Under the pieces are notes generated by a model. That model was not told the origin of the DNA, made no database searches, and saw only the letters and a list, made by a program, of their open reading frames with translations. DNA of 64,000 bases, taken from positions 1 to 64,000 of the forward strand of contig NZ_VIQO01000039.1 of assembly GCF_007483665.1 (NCBI RefSeq). The letters are read 5' to 3'. The DNA is from Catellatospora sichuanensis (lineage in GTDB: Bacteria; Actinomycetota; Actinomycetes; Mycobacteriales; Micromonosporaceae). This document shows, piece by piece, positions 33,040-41,743 of this stretch. The first letter of the stretch is position 1; every line of letters begins with the position of its first letter. Made by a program: the position numbers and the translations under genes.

Positions 33040-35832
33040 TCAGGCCGGTCCCGGTCCGGGGCGCCGGGCGACGTCGAGATGCTCGCGGGTCGCCGCGAGC
33101 GCCATGCGCGCATACTCCGTGGCTCCCACCTGCGCCACCAGCGTCGCCCGCGGGATTTCCAGCGCGTACGGGATCCCGGCGGGCAGCGCAGCCAGGATCC
33201 CGTGCACGTCGATGCCCCCGTCGCCGGGGAACAGGCGCTCGAACCGGGCGGTGTGGATCAGGCCCTCGTTCGTGGCGGGCACGGCTGCCGGGGCGTCGCA
33301 GACGTGGGCGAAGTGGAACCACTCCGCGGGCAGCTCCCGCAGCTGGGCCACGCTGGAGCCGGACCGGGCGAAGTGCAGCAGGTCGACCAGCAGTCCCGCG
33401 TTGGGCTGGTCCGCCGCCCGCAGCACCCTGGCTGCCTCGGCCAGGTCGGGCGTCTCCGTCCACGATGGAAACTCCAGATCGACGGTCAGGCCCAGCGGCC
33501 GGGCCATCTCGCACAACTGGGCGAACCGGGCGATCTTGCGGGCGCGGTCGGGATCGGGCAGCTGCGTGATCACGTGGTGGGCGCCGAGCTCGGCCCCGGC
33601 CTCCAGGAAACGCTGCAGCTCCCGCGGGTCGTCATGCGGGCTGATCCGGGCCAGCTCGATGTCGAGCACCTCGATGCCGGTCGCGGCCAGGCGTACCTTC
33701 GTCTTGCGCATCAGCGCCGGGTCGGTGGCCAGCGGGTAGTGCGGCTCCTGCGGCGTGACGCGGTTCAGGCGCAGCCCGACATAGCGGTAGCCGGCCGCGG
33801 CCGCGGCCTCGACCAGGTCCGGCGGAGCCAGGCTCAGCGCGGTGAGGTGCGCCAGCGAGTAGTCGTGCCGCCGGTCGTCGCGCGGCTGCGTGGTGTCGCG
33901 TGGCTCCGCCGCGTCGCGCAGGGTGATCAGGCGGCGCAGCCGGTGCGCCGCCATGCGTACGGGAGCGCTGCCCGGTGCGCCGTAGCCGGCGTACCCGTCG
34001 ATGCGCTGCACCACCTCGAAGAAGAGGCGGGAGCCGAGCATCTCGGTGTAGAAGTGCAGGAACTCGCCGTGCTCGTCCCGGTCGTAGAGGATCGAGTACT
34101 CCCGCATCGCGGCCAGCAGCGGCGGCGGCGGCGCGAGCCGGGCGTCGAGGTCGTCGTAATAGTTGTCGGGCATGCGCAGCACCGGCGCGCCCATGGCACG
34201 CATGGCTTTGGCGCTGGCGATCACGTCGTGGCTGGCGAACGCGATGTGCTGCGGGCTGGCGACCGCCGGAGCCCAGTCACCGCGGCGCAGCGGCGCGGTG
34301 TTGAGCATGATGCGGATCCTGCCGCTCCCGTCGCCCGCGGCCCGGCTGCGGATCAGCCCGAACGGCGCGGCGAGCTCGGTGGCGCCACCGGAGCGCAGGC
34401 CGAGCACCAGGCTGTAGAACAGCACGACCTGGTCGAAGTCGTCCACGGACTCGGTCAGTGAAACGTAGTCGGTCGCGGTGACGAAACCGTCGGTCCGGGC
34501 GTACGCGCCGGTGGCGGTGAAGTCGGCCAGCCAGCCGCCGCTGTCGGAGCCGTCGCGGCAGAAGAAGACCGCCGTGCCGTCCGGGGCCGCCACGGAACTG
34601 AGCTCGGCCTCGTCGGGACGCCGGGTGCGGGGCAGCACCGGGGCGAGCAGGCGGACGGCCCGCTGCGTCGAGGCGGCCGGGTCCGTGCTCTCCACAGCGA
34701 GCGCGCAGACGGCCGCCGTGCCGGGCGCCACCGTGCGCTGCGGCTCGAAGTTGAGCAGGACCCGGGCTTCACCCTGCTGCCACAACTGCACCGGCTTGGA
34801 ACGGTGCTGCCCGGTGTGGGCGAACCCGAGCGCGGCCAGCGTGCCCGCCACCACCGGGCCGGAGATGTCGTCGACCGCGAGCTCGGTGAAGACGTGGCCG
34901 CCCAGCGGTGGCGCGGGCGGCAGGCCCGACATCCGCAGGCGCTCGCGCACCGGCGGCGGACCCTGCGTGCCGACGAGTTCCTGCAGGCTGAGCAGCGAGC
35001 GCATGCCGTCGATCGCCGCGTGCCGGGGATCGGCCTGACGGTATACGTCGTTGAACACCTCCAACGACAGCGGCCCGTCGTATCCGGTGCTGAGCACGTG
35101 GCCCACGAAACCGGTCAGGTCGAACGAGCCCAGGCCGGGGAACAGCCGGTGATGGCGGCTCCACTCGACCAGGTCCGAATGCAGCCGCGGGGCGTCGGCG
35201 AGCTGGAGGTGGAATATCTTCGCGCCCGGGATGACGCGGATACCGGCCGGGTCGACGCCGCGGGAGAGCACATGGAAGCTGTCCAGGCACAGGCCGAGCG
35301 CGGGATGGCCGACATGCCGCACGATCCGCCAGGCGTGCTGGTAGGTGTTGACGAACCGGCCCCATGACAGGGGCTCGTACGCGATCCGCATCCCGCGCTC
35401 GGCCGCGCGCGAGGCCAGCTGGTGCAGCTGCTCGGCGGCGAGGTCGTCGTCGTCGACGCAGTCCGCCGACTCCGACGAGCAGACCAGCATCGTGTCGGCG
35501 CCCAGCTGCCCGAGCAGGTCGAACTTGCGTTCCGCGCGGCGCAGGCTGGCCCGCAGCACGTCCGGGGGGACGGCTTCGAAGTCGCGGAACGGCTGGTAGG
35601 CCACGATGGACAGGCCTCGCCGGGCGCACTCCTGGCCGACGCGACGCGGCGACCATGGGGAGGCGACGAGGTCGTTCTCGAAGATCTCGATCCCCTGGAA
35701 ACCGGCCGCGGCAGCCGCGGCGAGCTTGTCCTCCAACGTTCCGGACAGGCACACGGTCGCGATCGCCGGGCCGAGCGCGGGTCGCGGTCGAGGTGCGGGG
35801 TCCGTCGTGGGGTGCCTTTCCGTGGTGAGCAT
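33040..35832 (-). CDS. Three-domain 3-dehydroshikimate dehydratase-like protein (TIM barrel, HPPD-like, second TIM barrel)
   Basis: 930 residues; ATG 35832 with AGGGAGAG 4 bases upstream. Residues 1-285 are a sugar-phosphate isomerase/AP-endonuclease-2 TIM barrel with a full metal set (RIAYEPLSWG, LCLDSFHVLSRG, FHLQLADAP, LSLEVFND). Residues about 300-630 are a 4-hydroxyphenylpyruvate dioxygenase-like VOC pair with His, His and Glu in HVFTELAVDD, PQHIAFASHDV and RLFFEVVQRIDGYAGYG. This two-domain layout is that of QuiC1-type dehydroshikimate dehydratases, which make protocatechuate. Unusually, residues about 660-930 add a second TIM barrel with its own ligands (LTVDLEFPSW, LLVDLLHFARSG, FHFAHVCDAP, YALEIPR). 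Role of the third domain is unknown; a second hydroaromatic isomerase or dehydratase is possible. Divergent from a TetR gene. Confidence 0.8.
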   Translation of the reverse strand: MLTTERHPTTDPAPRPRPALGPAIATVCLSGTLEDKLAAAAAAGFQGIEIFENDLVASPWSPRRVGQECARRGLSIVAYQPFRDFEAVPPDVLRASLRRAERKFDLLGQLGADTMLVCSSESADCVDDDDLAAEQLHQLASRAAERGMRIAYEPLSWGRFVNTYQHAWRIVRHVGHPALGLCLDSFHVLSRGVDPAGIRVIPGAKIFHLQLADAPRLHSDLVEWSRHHRLFPGLGSFDLTGFVGHVLSTGYDGPLSLEVFNDVYRQADPRHAAIDGMRSLLSLQELVGTQGPPPVRERLRMSGLPPAPPLGGHVFTELAVDDISGPVVAGTLAALGFAHTGQHRSKPVQLWQQGEARVLLNFEPQRTVAPGTAAVCALAVESTDPAASTQRAVRLLAPVLPRTRRPDEAELSSVAAPDGTAVFFCRDGSDSGGWLADFTATGAYARTDGFVTATDYVSLTESVDDFDQVVLFYSLVLGLRSGGATELAAPFGLIRSRAAGDGSGRIRIMLNTAPLRRGDWAPAVASPQHIAFASHDVIASAKAMRAMGAPVLRMPDNYYDDLDARLAPPPPLLAAMREYSILYDRDEHGEFLHFYTEMLGSRLFFEVVQRIDGYAGYGAPGSAPVRMAAHRLRRLITLRDAAEPRDTTQPRDDRRHDYSLAHLTALSLAPPDLVEAAAAAGYRYVGLRLNRVTPQEPHYPLATDPALMRKTKVRLAATGIEVLDIELARISPHDDPRELQRFLEAGAELGAHHVITQLPDPDRARKIARFAQLCEMARPLGLTVDLEFPSWTETPDLAEAARVLRAADQPNAGLLVDLLHFARSGSSVAQLRELPAEWFHFAHVCDAPAAVPATNEGLIHTARFERLFPGDGGIDVHGILAALPAGIPYALEIPRATLVAQVGATEYARMALAATREHLDVARRPGPGPA

Positions 35833-35965
35833 GGGACTCTCCCTTGCGCGGGGCGGCAGCCGCGGTGGCCGTTATGAACGTACTGGATAGTTACTTATAC
35901 ACTCGGCGCGACCGACGGGGAAGGTTCCGGCGCCCGGACAGGACTGACTACAGTGGGCGTCGACG
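35833..35965. promoter_or_regulatory. Divergent regulatory region between the dehydratase-like and TetR genes
   Basis: 133 bp with an AT-rich core (35872-35912) including AACGTACTGG and GATAGTTACTTATAC. AACGTACT is shared with the region upstream of the shikimate dehydrogenase-like gene. It is a likely site for the TetR protein; I could not define a perfect palindrome. Confidence 0.4.
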
Positions 35966-35980
35966 ATGGAGGGAGCGCCG

Positions 35981-36631
35981 TTGCCCGCACAACCCAAGGT
36001 CGCCGTGGGGCCGTCGGTGCGCGACGCCGACCGGACCAGGTCGGAGATCCTCGACGTCGCCACGCACGAGTTCGCCGACAAGGGGTACGCGGGCGCGCGG
36101 GTGGACGAGATCGCCGCGAAGACCCGCACCACCAAGCGGATGATCTACTACTACTTCACCGGCAAGGAGCAGCTCTACATCGCCGTGCTGGAGCGTGCCT
36201 ACGCCGGGATCCGCGCACTGGAGCAGCAGCTCGACGTCGACCATCTGGACCCCGCCGACGCGATCCGGCGGCTGGCGTCGCTGACCTTCGACCACCATGA
36301 GGCGCATCCCGACTTCATCCGCCTGGTCAGCATCGAGAACATCCACCGCGCCCAGCACCTGATCCGTTCGGACATCCTGCCGGGTCTGGCCGATCCGGCG
36401 CTGAACGTGCTGACCCGCATCCTCGACCGCGGCCGCGCCGCCGGGCGGTTCCGCGACGACGTCGACCCGATCGACGTGCACATGGTGATCAGCGCGTTCT
36501 GTGTGTTCCGCACGGCCAACCGGTACACCTTCAACGCGATCTTCAAGCGGGACATGCTCGACCCCGCCCGGCGCGAGCACCACCGGCAGATGCTCGGTGA
36601 CCTGGTGCTGGAGTATCTGACGGCGCCCTGA
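35981..36631 (+). CDS. TetR-family transcriptional regulator
   Basis: 216 residues from TTG 35981, preferred because GGAGGGAG stands 7 bases upstream; ATG 35966 (221 residues) has only a weak SD. The N-terminal helix-turn-helix is typical (RSEILDVATHEFADKGYAGA, VDEIAAKTRTTKRMIYYYF, GKEQLYIAVLERAY). The ligand domain (DFIRLVSIENIHRAQHLIRS) is of the TetR type seen with aromatic-catabolism regulators. It is divergent from the dehydratase-like gene and probably represses it until a hydroaromatic or aromatic ligand binds. A 22-base piece of its 3' end (36541-36562) recurs exactly at 41202-41223. Confidence 0.88.
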   Translation: MPAQPKVAVGPSVRDADRTRSEILDVATHEFADKGYAGARVDEIAAKTRTTKRMIYYYFTGKEQLYIAVLERAYAGIRALEQQLDVDHLDPADAIRRLASLTFDHHEAHPDFIRLVSIENIHRAQHLIRSDILPGLADPALNVLTRILDRGRAAGRFRDDVDPIDVHMVISAFCVFRTANRYTFNAIFKRDMLDPARREHHRQMLGDLVLEYLTAP

Positions 36632-36653
36632 CCGGCTCGGCGGGGCCGGCGCT

Positions 36654-37367
36654 TCAGGGCTTGTCGGTCAGTCGTCCGTCCCTCAGATGCAGCGCCTGGT
36701 CGCACCGCGCGGCGATGTCGGTGTCGTGGGTGGCGACGACGATCGTGGTGCCCTCCTCGTCCCGCAGCCGCAACAGCAGGTCCATGACCGCGGCTCCGTT
36801 GTGGCTGTCGAGATTGCCGGTGGGCTCGTCGGCCAGCAGGAGCGACGGCCGGTTGATCAGCGCACGGGCGATGGCCACCCGCTGCTGCTGGCCGCCGGAC
36901 AGCCGGGAGGGCAATGCCGCCGCCTTGTCGGCGAGCCCGACCAGCGCCAGCAGTTCCCGGGCGCGGGCGTGTTTGTCGAAGTCGGTGCGAAACGGCAGCA
37001 CCGGTACGACGACGTTGTCGAGTGCGGTGAGGGCGGGCAGCAGGTGGAAGCGCTGGAAGACCAGGCCGATCCCACGCCGGTATGCCGCTGCCGCCGCCGA
37101 CGACAGGCCACTCACGGGCCGGCCCGCGACCTCGATGACACCTTCGTCGCAGCGTTCGATGGCGCCGATCATGTGCAGCAGCGTGGACTTGCCCGAACCG
37201 CTGGGACCGGTCAGGGCGATCACGCTGCCCGCGGCGATGGTCAGGCTCACGTCGTCGACGGCCACCACCGGCGGTGCGCCGGCCGGCATCGGGAACATTC
37301 TGCGCACCCCGCGCAGGCGTACGAGCGGATCGGCGGCCGGGCGGCCCTGCTTTGGCGGCTCATCCAT
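36654..37367 (-). CDS. ABC transporter ATPase (MacB/LolD type)
   Basis: 237 residues from ATG 37367 (MDEPPKQG), 8 bases after the permease stop; a longer upstream frame overlaps the permease gene and is unlikely. Walker A GPSGSGKST, Q-loop LVFQRFHLL, signature LSGGQQQRVAIARAL, Walker B LLLADEPTGNLDS, H-loop VATHDTDIA. The EPTGNLDS signature defines the MacB/LolD/FtsE group, which powers mechanotransmission rather than classical import. Partner of the FtsX-like permease. Cargo unknown. Convergent with the TetR gene 22 bp away. Confidence 0.9.
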   Translation of the reverse strand: MDEPPKQGRPAADPLVRLRGVRRMFPMPAGAPPVVAVDDVSLTIAAGSVIALTGPSGSGKSTLLHMIGAIERCDEGVIEVAGRPVSGLSSAAAAAYRRGIGLVFQRFHLLPALTALDNVVVPVLPFRTDFDKHARARELLALVGLADKAAALPSRLSGGQQQRVAIARALINRPSLLLADEPTGNLDSHNGAAVMDLLLRLRDEEGTTIVVATHDTDIAARCDQALHLRDGRLTDKP

Positions 37368-37375
37368 CGGGGTCC

Positions 37376-40237
37376 TCACTCCTCGGCAAGTAGCTGCGCG
37401 GTGGGCAGCCTCCGCAGCACGGCCATCGGGACCAGCACCGACAGGCCGCTGACGGCGACACCGGTGAGCAGCGCGGCGAGTGCGCACCAGAGCAGCGGCG
37501 CGGTGACCTGGCCGACGAACCAGGCGGCGCCGCCGAGGCCCAGCGCGGCTCCGGCCGTGCCGCCGAGGACGCCGATGCCGACGGCCTCGATCGTCACGAG
37601 GCGGTGGAGCAGCCGCTCCGGCCAGCCGACGGCCCGGAACAGGGCGAGCTCGGCCGCCCTGTCCTGGATGGTCAGATAGACCAGATCGGCGATGGTCACG
37701 ACGCCGAGGACCACGGTGATCGCGACGGCGAGGTAGTCGACGGTGCGTGCCTGCAGCGAGATGGCCTCGCCGAGCAGGGTGCCGGTCACCGCGCCGCGGA
37801 AGGCGAACGTGATCGCGAGCAGGACCGTCAGCGCGGACACGCCGATGGCGATGCCGGCGGCGCCCAGCAGTGTCCGGCCGGGGCTGCGGGTGAGGTTGGC
37901 GAACGCGAGGGTGCTGATCCGCCGGGGTGCCCTATATCTTCGGAGGCTGAGCGCGACGGAGGGGCGTACCGCTGCCGCGGGGTCCGCGCGGGTGGCACGC
38001 CAGGCGGGCCACAGCGTGGCGAGCAAGGTCAGCGCCAGCGCGGCCGGAACGGCGATCAGGGCGTGGCGCCAGTCGATCCGCATGCCGAACACGGTGATTC
38101 CGGTGACGGCGAGGGCGGTGCCGAGCGCTCCGGCGGCGAGGCCGCTTCCGGACGCCTCGAGCAGCAGCAAAGACAGGATCTTGCGTCGGGGCCAGCCGAG
38201 GCAGGAGAGTATCGCCAGTTCCAGGCGGCGGGAGCGCATCGCGGCGCTGGTGGCGTTCAGCACCGCCAGCCCGCACACCGTGAGCACGAGGCCCGACAGC
38301 AGCAGGCTCTTGCGGTCGATGGCCTCGACCAGCACGACCGCCACCCCCTTGCGCACCCAGGACTGCGCGACGGTGAGGGCGGGCCGGCCGTAGCGGCCCT
38401 CCGGGTAGGCCACCGACACCGCGGTGGGTGAGGAGCCGAGGGTGATGTCGACCTGCAGGCCGGTGCGCTCGGCGATGCGGGCGGCGGCGAGCCTGACCTT
38501 CTCCCTGGAGACCGGGTCGATGCCCAGGTCACCGGCGAGGCGTACCCGGATCGCGCTGATCGGAGCCTCGGGGCGCAGCTGGTATTCGGGGTAGTCGGGC
38601 CGGGTGTTGAAGTCCTTGTCGCCGAGCAGCAGGGGCACCGACTCCATCGTGGTGAGCATGAGCGGCGGCTGGCTGAGCAGGCCTGCGAGGTTGGCGTTGG
38701 GCCGCAGCGTCGCGCCGCCCAGTGCCTGGCGGGATGCGGCGTCGGCGCCGGTGACGCCCGGGTTGAAGTAGGTGTCCATCGGCACCGCGGACAGGGCGCC
38801 ACCGATGTCGACCTTGCCCGCGTCGAAGGTGCCGACGAGCTGGAGGCCGACGTCGGGCAGCGAGGTCAGGCCGATTACCGCCGGGTCGCGGTCCAGGCCG
38901 TGGTGGACGGCGATGCCGCCGCGCACGCCGAGGTCGGCCAGTTCCATCGGCACGGCGTGGGCCGTGTCGCCCATGGACGAGCCGGAGCCCCAGATCTTCG
39001 GGTCCTGTCCGACGGCTTCGGCGCGCAGGCCGTCGCCGTCGGACGTGAGCCGGGCCGGTCCGACGGTCCAGAAGACACCGAGCAGCGGTGATCCGTTGAA
39101 CGTGCCGTCGCCGTAGATCATGTCGCCGGTGTGCGCGGCCGGGTCGCGGATGCGGTCGACGAAGCCGGGGTAGACCTGCTGCGCGGTGACCCGCCGCTGA
39201 TCCACGGGTGTGCCGGGCACGGCGCCCAGCGTGGCGCGGACCTTCTCCTGGTCCGGGTTGGCGCGCACCACCTGTACCGCGGCCGGGTCGAGCCGCTGCA
39301 CGCCGAGGCGCAGCGTCGTGTCGAGCTGCGGTCGGTCGGCCATCAGGATCGGCACCCCCTCGTAAGCCATGACCGGTGGGTTGGACAGCGGCTCGGGGAA
39401 GCTGTAAGGGCGCGGTCCCTCACCGTCGGTGAAGTAGCGACCGGAGGTGACGGCGGTGTCGAGGCGGGCGAGGGCGGCTTCGGCGGTGGGGTCGACGGCG
39501 GCGAGCAGGAAGGGGATCGACCAGCCGAGCCGCAGGACCGCAGTGGTGGCCTGGGGCAGGCCGTCGTATCCGATGGAGCCGGGTCCGCCGACACAGGTGA
39601 GCGAGGATCGCGCCTGCTCGGCCAGAGGGCTGGTCGGGCCGCCCTCGCCGGCGGCGCAGACGAGCACCGACGTGCCGTCGCCGGACAGCTCCTGCGGGCC
39701 GACCAGCTGCCCGGTGTAGCGGGCGGGCTTCGGCTGCCTGAGCGGGTTGCGGGTGACGTACACGTAGGCGGCGCCGTCGGGGATGTTGCTGAGCCCCGCA
39801 TCGGTGACCCAGGTGGGCTGGACGCGCAGCACCTGCTGCGTGGCCGTGGGGTCGAGCTGCCCGGTGAGGTCGACCTCGACCGGGACGGTGCGCATGCTGT
39901 ATCCGACGACCGCGACGGGTGCGGCCACCGCAATCCCGTCGACCTGCTGGATCGTGTGCCACTGGTCGACGGTGATGCCGCCGTTCATGCCCGCCAGTTG
40001 TCCGGATTGGACGAGATTGCGCTGCTGTTCCAGCGGAAGGCGGCTGCCGGTGGGGCGGACCAGGATGTCATAGGTCGGCCGGTAGTTGGCCACGACAGTA
40101 CCGATGGCGTCCAGTCGCTCGGCGGTGGCGGCCGACGTCAGCAAGGTGAAGGCGGCCACCGCAGCGGCGATCATCGCGACGAAGGCCCCGGTCCGCCTGA
40201 CCCTGACCCGCCATTGCGCCATGGTCATCGACCACAT
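37376..40237 (-). CDS. Large FtsX-like ABC permease with extracellular domain
   Basis: 953 residues from ATG 40237, with GGGGAG 7 bases upstream. One N-terminal helix (GAFVAMIAAAVAAFTLLTSA) is followed by about 600 extracellular residues. Then a first FtsX block appears (LVLTVCGLAVLNATSAAMRS, RRLELAILSCLGWPRRKIL), and a second at the C terminus (RTLLGAAGIAIGVSALTVLL, ELALFRAVGWPERLLHRLV). The double FtsX layout is typical of actinobacterial MacB-type exporters. It may extract or move a lipid, lipoprotein or peptide at the outer face. The leader carries the same CACGGGGAG element as the pseudo-protease genes. Divergent from a small lipoprotein gene. Confidence 0.88.
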   Translation of the reverse strand: MWSMTMAQWRVRVRRTGAFVAMIAAAVAAFTLLTSAATAERLDAIGTVVANYRPTYDILVRPTGSRLPLEQQRNLVQSGQLAGMNGGITVDQWHTIQQVDGIAVAAPVAVVGYSMRTVPVEVDLTGQLDPTATQQVLRVQPTWVTDAGLSNIPDGAAYVYVTRNPLRQPKPARYTGQLVGPQELSGDGTSVLVCAAGEGGPTSPLAEQARSSLTCVGGPGSIGYDGLPQATTAVLRLGWSIPFLLAAVDPTAEAALARLDTAVTSGRYFTDGEGPRPYSFPEPLSNPPVMAYEGVPILMADRPQLDTTLRLGVQRLDPAAVQVVRANPDQEKVRATLGAVPGTPVDQRRVTAQQVYPGFVDRIRDPAAHTGDMIYGDGTFNGSPLLGVFWTVGPARLTSDGDGLRAEAVGQDPKIWGSGSSMGDTAHAVPMELADLGVRGGIAVHHGLDRDPAVIGLTSLPDVGLQLVGTFDAGKVDIGGALSAVPMDTYFNPGVTGADAASRQALGGATLRPNANLAGLLSQPPLMLTTMESVPLLLGDKDFNTRPDYPEYQLRPEAPISAIRVRLAGDLGIDPVSREKVRLAAARIAERTGLQVDITLGSSPTAVSVAYPEGRYGRPALTVAQSWVRKGVAVVLVEAIDRKSLLLSGLVLTVCGLAVLNATSAAMRSRRLELAILSCLGWPRRKILSLLLLEASGSGLAAGALGTALAVTGITVFGMRIDWRHALIAVPAALALTLLATLWPAWRATRADPAAAVRPSVALSLRRYRAPRRISTLAFANLTRSPGRTLLGAAGIAIGVSALTVLLAITFAFRGAVTGTLLGEAISLQARTVDYLAVAITVVLGVVTIADLVYLTIQDRAAELALFRAVGWPERLLHRLVTIEAVGIGVLGGTAGAALGLGGAAWFVGQVTAPLLWCALAALLTGVAVSGLSVLVPMAVLRRLPTAQLLAEE

Positions 40238-40461
40238 TGCCGCACTCCCCGTGGTGAATTCGCCGTTGAGCGACGTCGGCGCGCGCGGTGATGTGATCGC
40301 TAACATCGCACGGTCACCATAGCCCGCTGATTCATATCCGTGAAGGTGTACGAGGCGCGGCATAATCGGCTAATAGCCATAGTTGGTCCCATGTGTCGGG
40401 ATATATTGCGTTCGCTGGGCAGATCGGTGTCTGGGCAGGTTTTCCGTGAGCGGGGGCGCAC
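40238..40461. promoter_or_regulatory. Divergent intergenic region with CACGGGGAG leader
   Basis: 224 bp without coding signal. On the minus strand CACGGGGAG (40245-40253) lies 7 bases before the FtsX ATG, preceded by a CGCCG / CGGCG stem with an 11-base loop. The rest is comparatively AT-rich (GGATATATTGCG near 40400) and should hold the promoters of both genes. Confidence 0.4.
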
Positions 40462-41061
40462 ATGAACACGCGGTTGAGGAACTCACGCTGGGGCAGGTCG
40501 GCCGTGCTGTGGGCGGCCGCGATCGGGGTTCTCGTACTGCCGGCTTGCGCAAGCCCCGTGACGTCCGCAACCGCGCCGCGCATTGCGCAACCCTCTGCCA
40601 CGGGCGCCCTGCTTCCCCGCGACATCGTCATTCCGCTGAACGAGGTTCAGACGTTCTTTCCGGACGTGACACAGGAATCCACCACGGGCTGGAACGCCAC
40701 CGCCTCGGGCAGTCCCACGGCCACGAGAAGCGTCGCCTACACCAGCGGCGACGGCTCGAAGAAGGTCACCATCTCGGCGGACGCGTACGCGACTCCGGCC
40801 GACGCGTCCGCCGGCTACCAGCAGGCCGTCGAGCTGAGCCGCGCCGTCCCCGACGTCAAGGCCGTGCCGGTGCCCAGCCTGGGTGAGCAGGCCTTCGCCG
40901 GAAGCGTGACCCAGAACGGCCAGACCCACGTCGGCCTCGGCGTGCTCGACGGCACGATGGTGGTGGGCGCCACGATCGCCGGCTACGAAGCCACTCCGGA
41001 GAACATTGCCAGACTGACAGACCTGGCACGGGCAGAGGTCGCCGCGGCCAAGAACCGCTGA
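40462..41061 (+). CDS. Small secreted lipoprotein of unknown function
   Basis: 199 residues with a lipoprotein signal (AAAIGVLVLPACAS). The mature domain (RDIVIPLNEVQTFFPDV, TRSVAYTSGDGSKKVTISA, VKAVPVPSLGEQAFAG, QTHVGLGVLDGTMVVGATI) resembles extracellular sensor-like lipoproteins of actinobacteria, but I do not recognise a named family. G-rich SD before ATG. Divergent from the ABC exporter, so it could be a partner or cargo of that system, an inference from position only. Confidence 0.75.
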   Translation: MNTRLRNSRWGRSAVLWAAAIGVLVLPACASPVTSATAPRIAQPSATGALLPRDIVIPLNEVQTFFPDVTQESTTGWNATASGSPTATRSVAYTSGDGSKKVTISADAYATPADASAGYQQAVELSRAVPDVKAVPVPSLGEQAFAGSVTQNGQTHVGLGVLDGTMVVGATIAGYEATPENIARLTDLARAEVAAAKNR

Positions 41062-41080
41062 GCGGGCGGCCGCGGGATCG

Positions 41081-41223
41081 GGCGCCGAGGGTAGTGGACG
41101 GGATCGCCATCACGATGACCCGCGACACCTAGGTCCAGGTCACCTGAGCCGCTCCCGGCGCCGTTCGTCCACCGACCTCACTGGCGGCGGGGAGCCACGG
41201 GCTTCAAGCGGGACATGCTCGAC
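41081..41223 (+). pseudogene. Composite patch of three gene-tail duplications
   Basis: 41101-41147 repeats the 3' end of the gene at 41744-42217: both read GIAITMTRDT, but here the next codon is TAG where the intact gene has TAC, then VQVT and TGA. 41178-41202 repeats the last codons of the ROK gene (42263-42287, 24 of 25 bases; reverse strand PVAPRRQ-stop). 41202-41223 is identical over 22 bases to the TetR gene at 36541-36562. The patch looks like recombination debris joining three local gene ends. Confidence 0.55.
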
Positions 41224-41664
41224 TGGCTCGCGCTGTATCTCGCGGCGGGCCTGGCCGGTGTGGCCCTGATGCTGGTGCTGCACCCGCTCGACACCGGCGG
41301 CGGCTCCTCCGACGCGGTCGCCGGCCTGATCGGTGCGCTTGCCGTCATGACGTGGCGCAGCGGCTGGACGCCGCCGCTGCCCGCCTTCCTGTATGCCGTG
41401 CACTTCGTGCTCTACCTGGCGGCCTTCGCGGCGGCGGTGGTGATCGCGGCGACTGTCGCCGGCGCGGCGGCGGTCGCGCTGGTGATGTCGACGCATCGGA
41501 TGGGCGCCACCCGCCTGGCGCGCGGCGTCATGGTCGCGCTCGTGGTGGCCGGCGCAGTCCTGATGGCCACGCTGGGCGACTCCCACGGCGCCGGACTGGT
41601 GACCGGATTGGTCCTGGCAGTGCTGCTGAAAGAGCCGGAAGGTCGGGCATCGGGCCTGACCTGA
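41215..41664 (+). CDS. Small integral membrane protein, unknown
   Basis: 149 residues with about four hydrophobic helices (WLALYLAAGLAGVALMLVL, AFAAAVVIAATVAGAAAVAL, MVALVVAGAVLMAT, GAGLVTGLVLAVLL). No motif I recognise. The ATG lies inside a 22-base stretch shared with the TetR gene, and the SD is weak (AAGCGGG), so the 5' end may have been captured by recombination. It may or may not be expressed. Confidence 0.55.
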   Translation: MLDWLALYLAAGLAGVALMLVLHPLDTGGGSSDAVAGLIGALAVMTWRSGWTPPLPAFLYAVHFVLYLAAFAAAVVIAATVAGAAAVALVMSTHRMGATRLARGVMVALVVAGAVLMATLGDSHGAGLVTGLVLAVLLKEPEGRASGLT

Positions 41665-41743
41665 CGGGATCGACCACCCCGGGGAAACCGCCAGGACACT
41701 CAGTTGTCACGGCAAAGCTCGCCGATGGTTCACGGACATCGAT

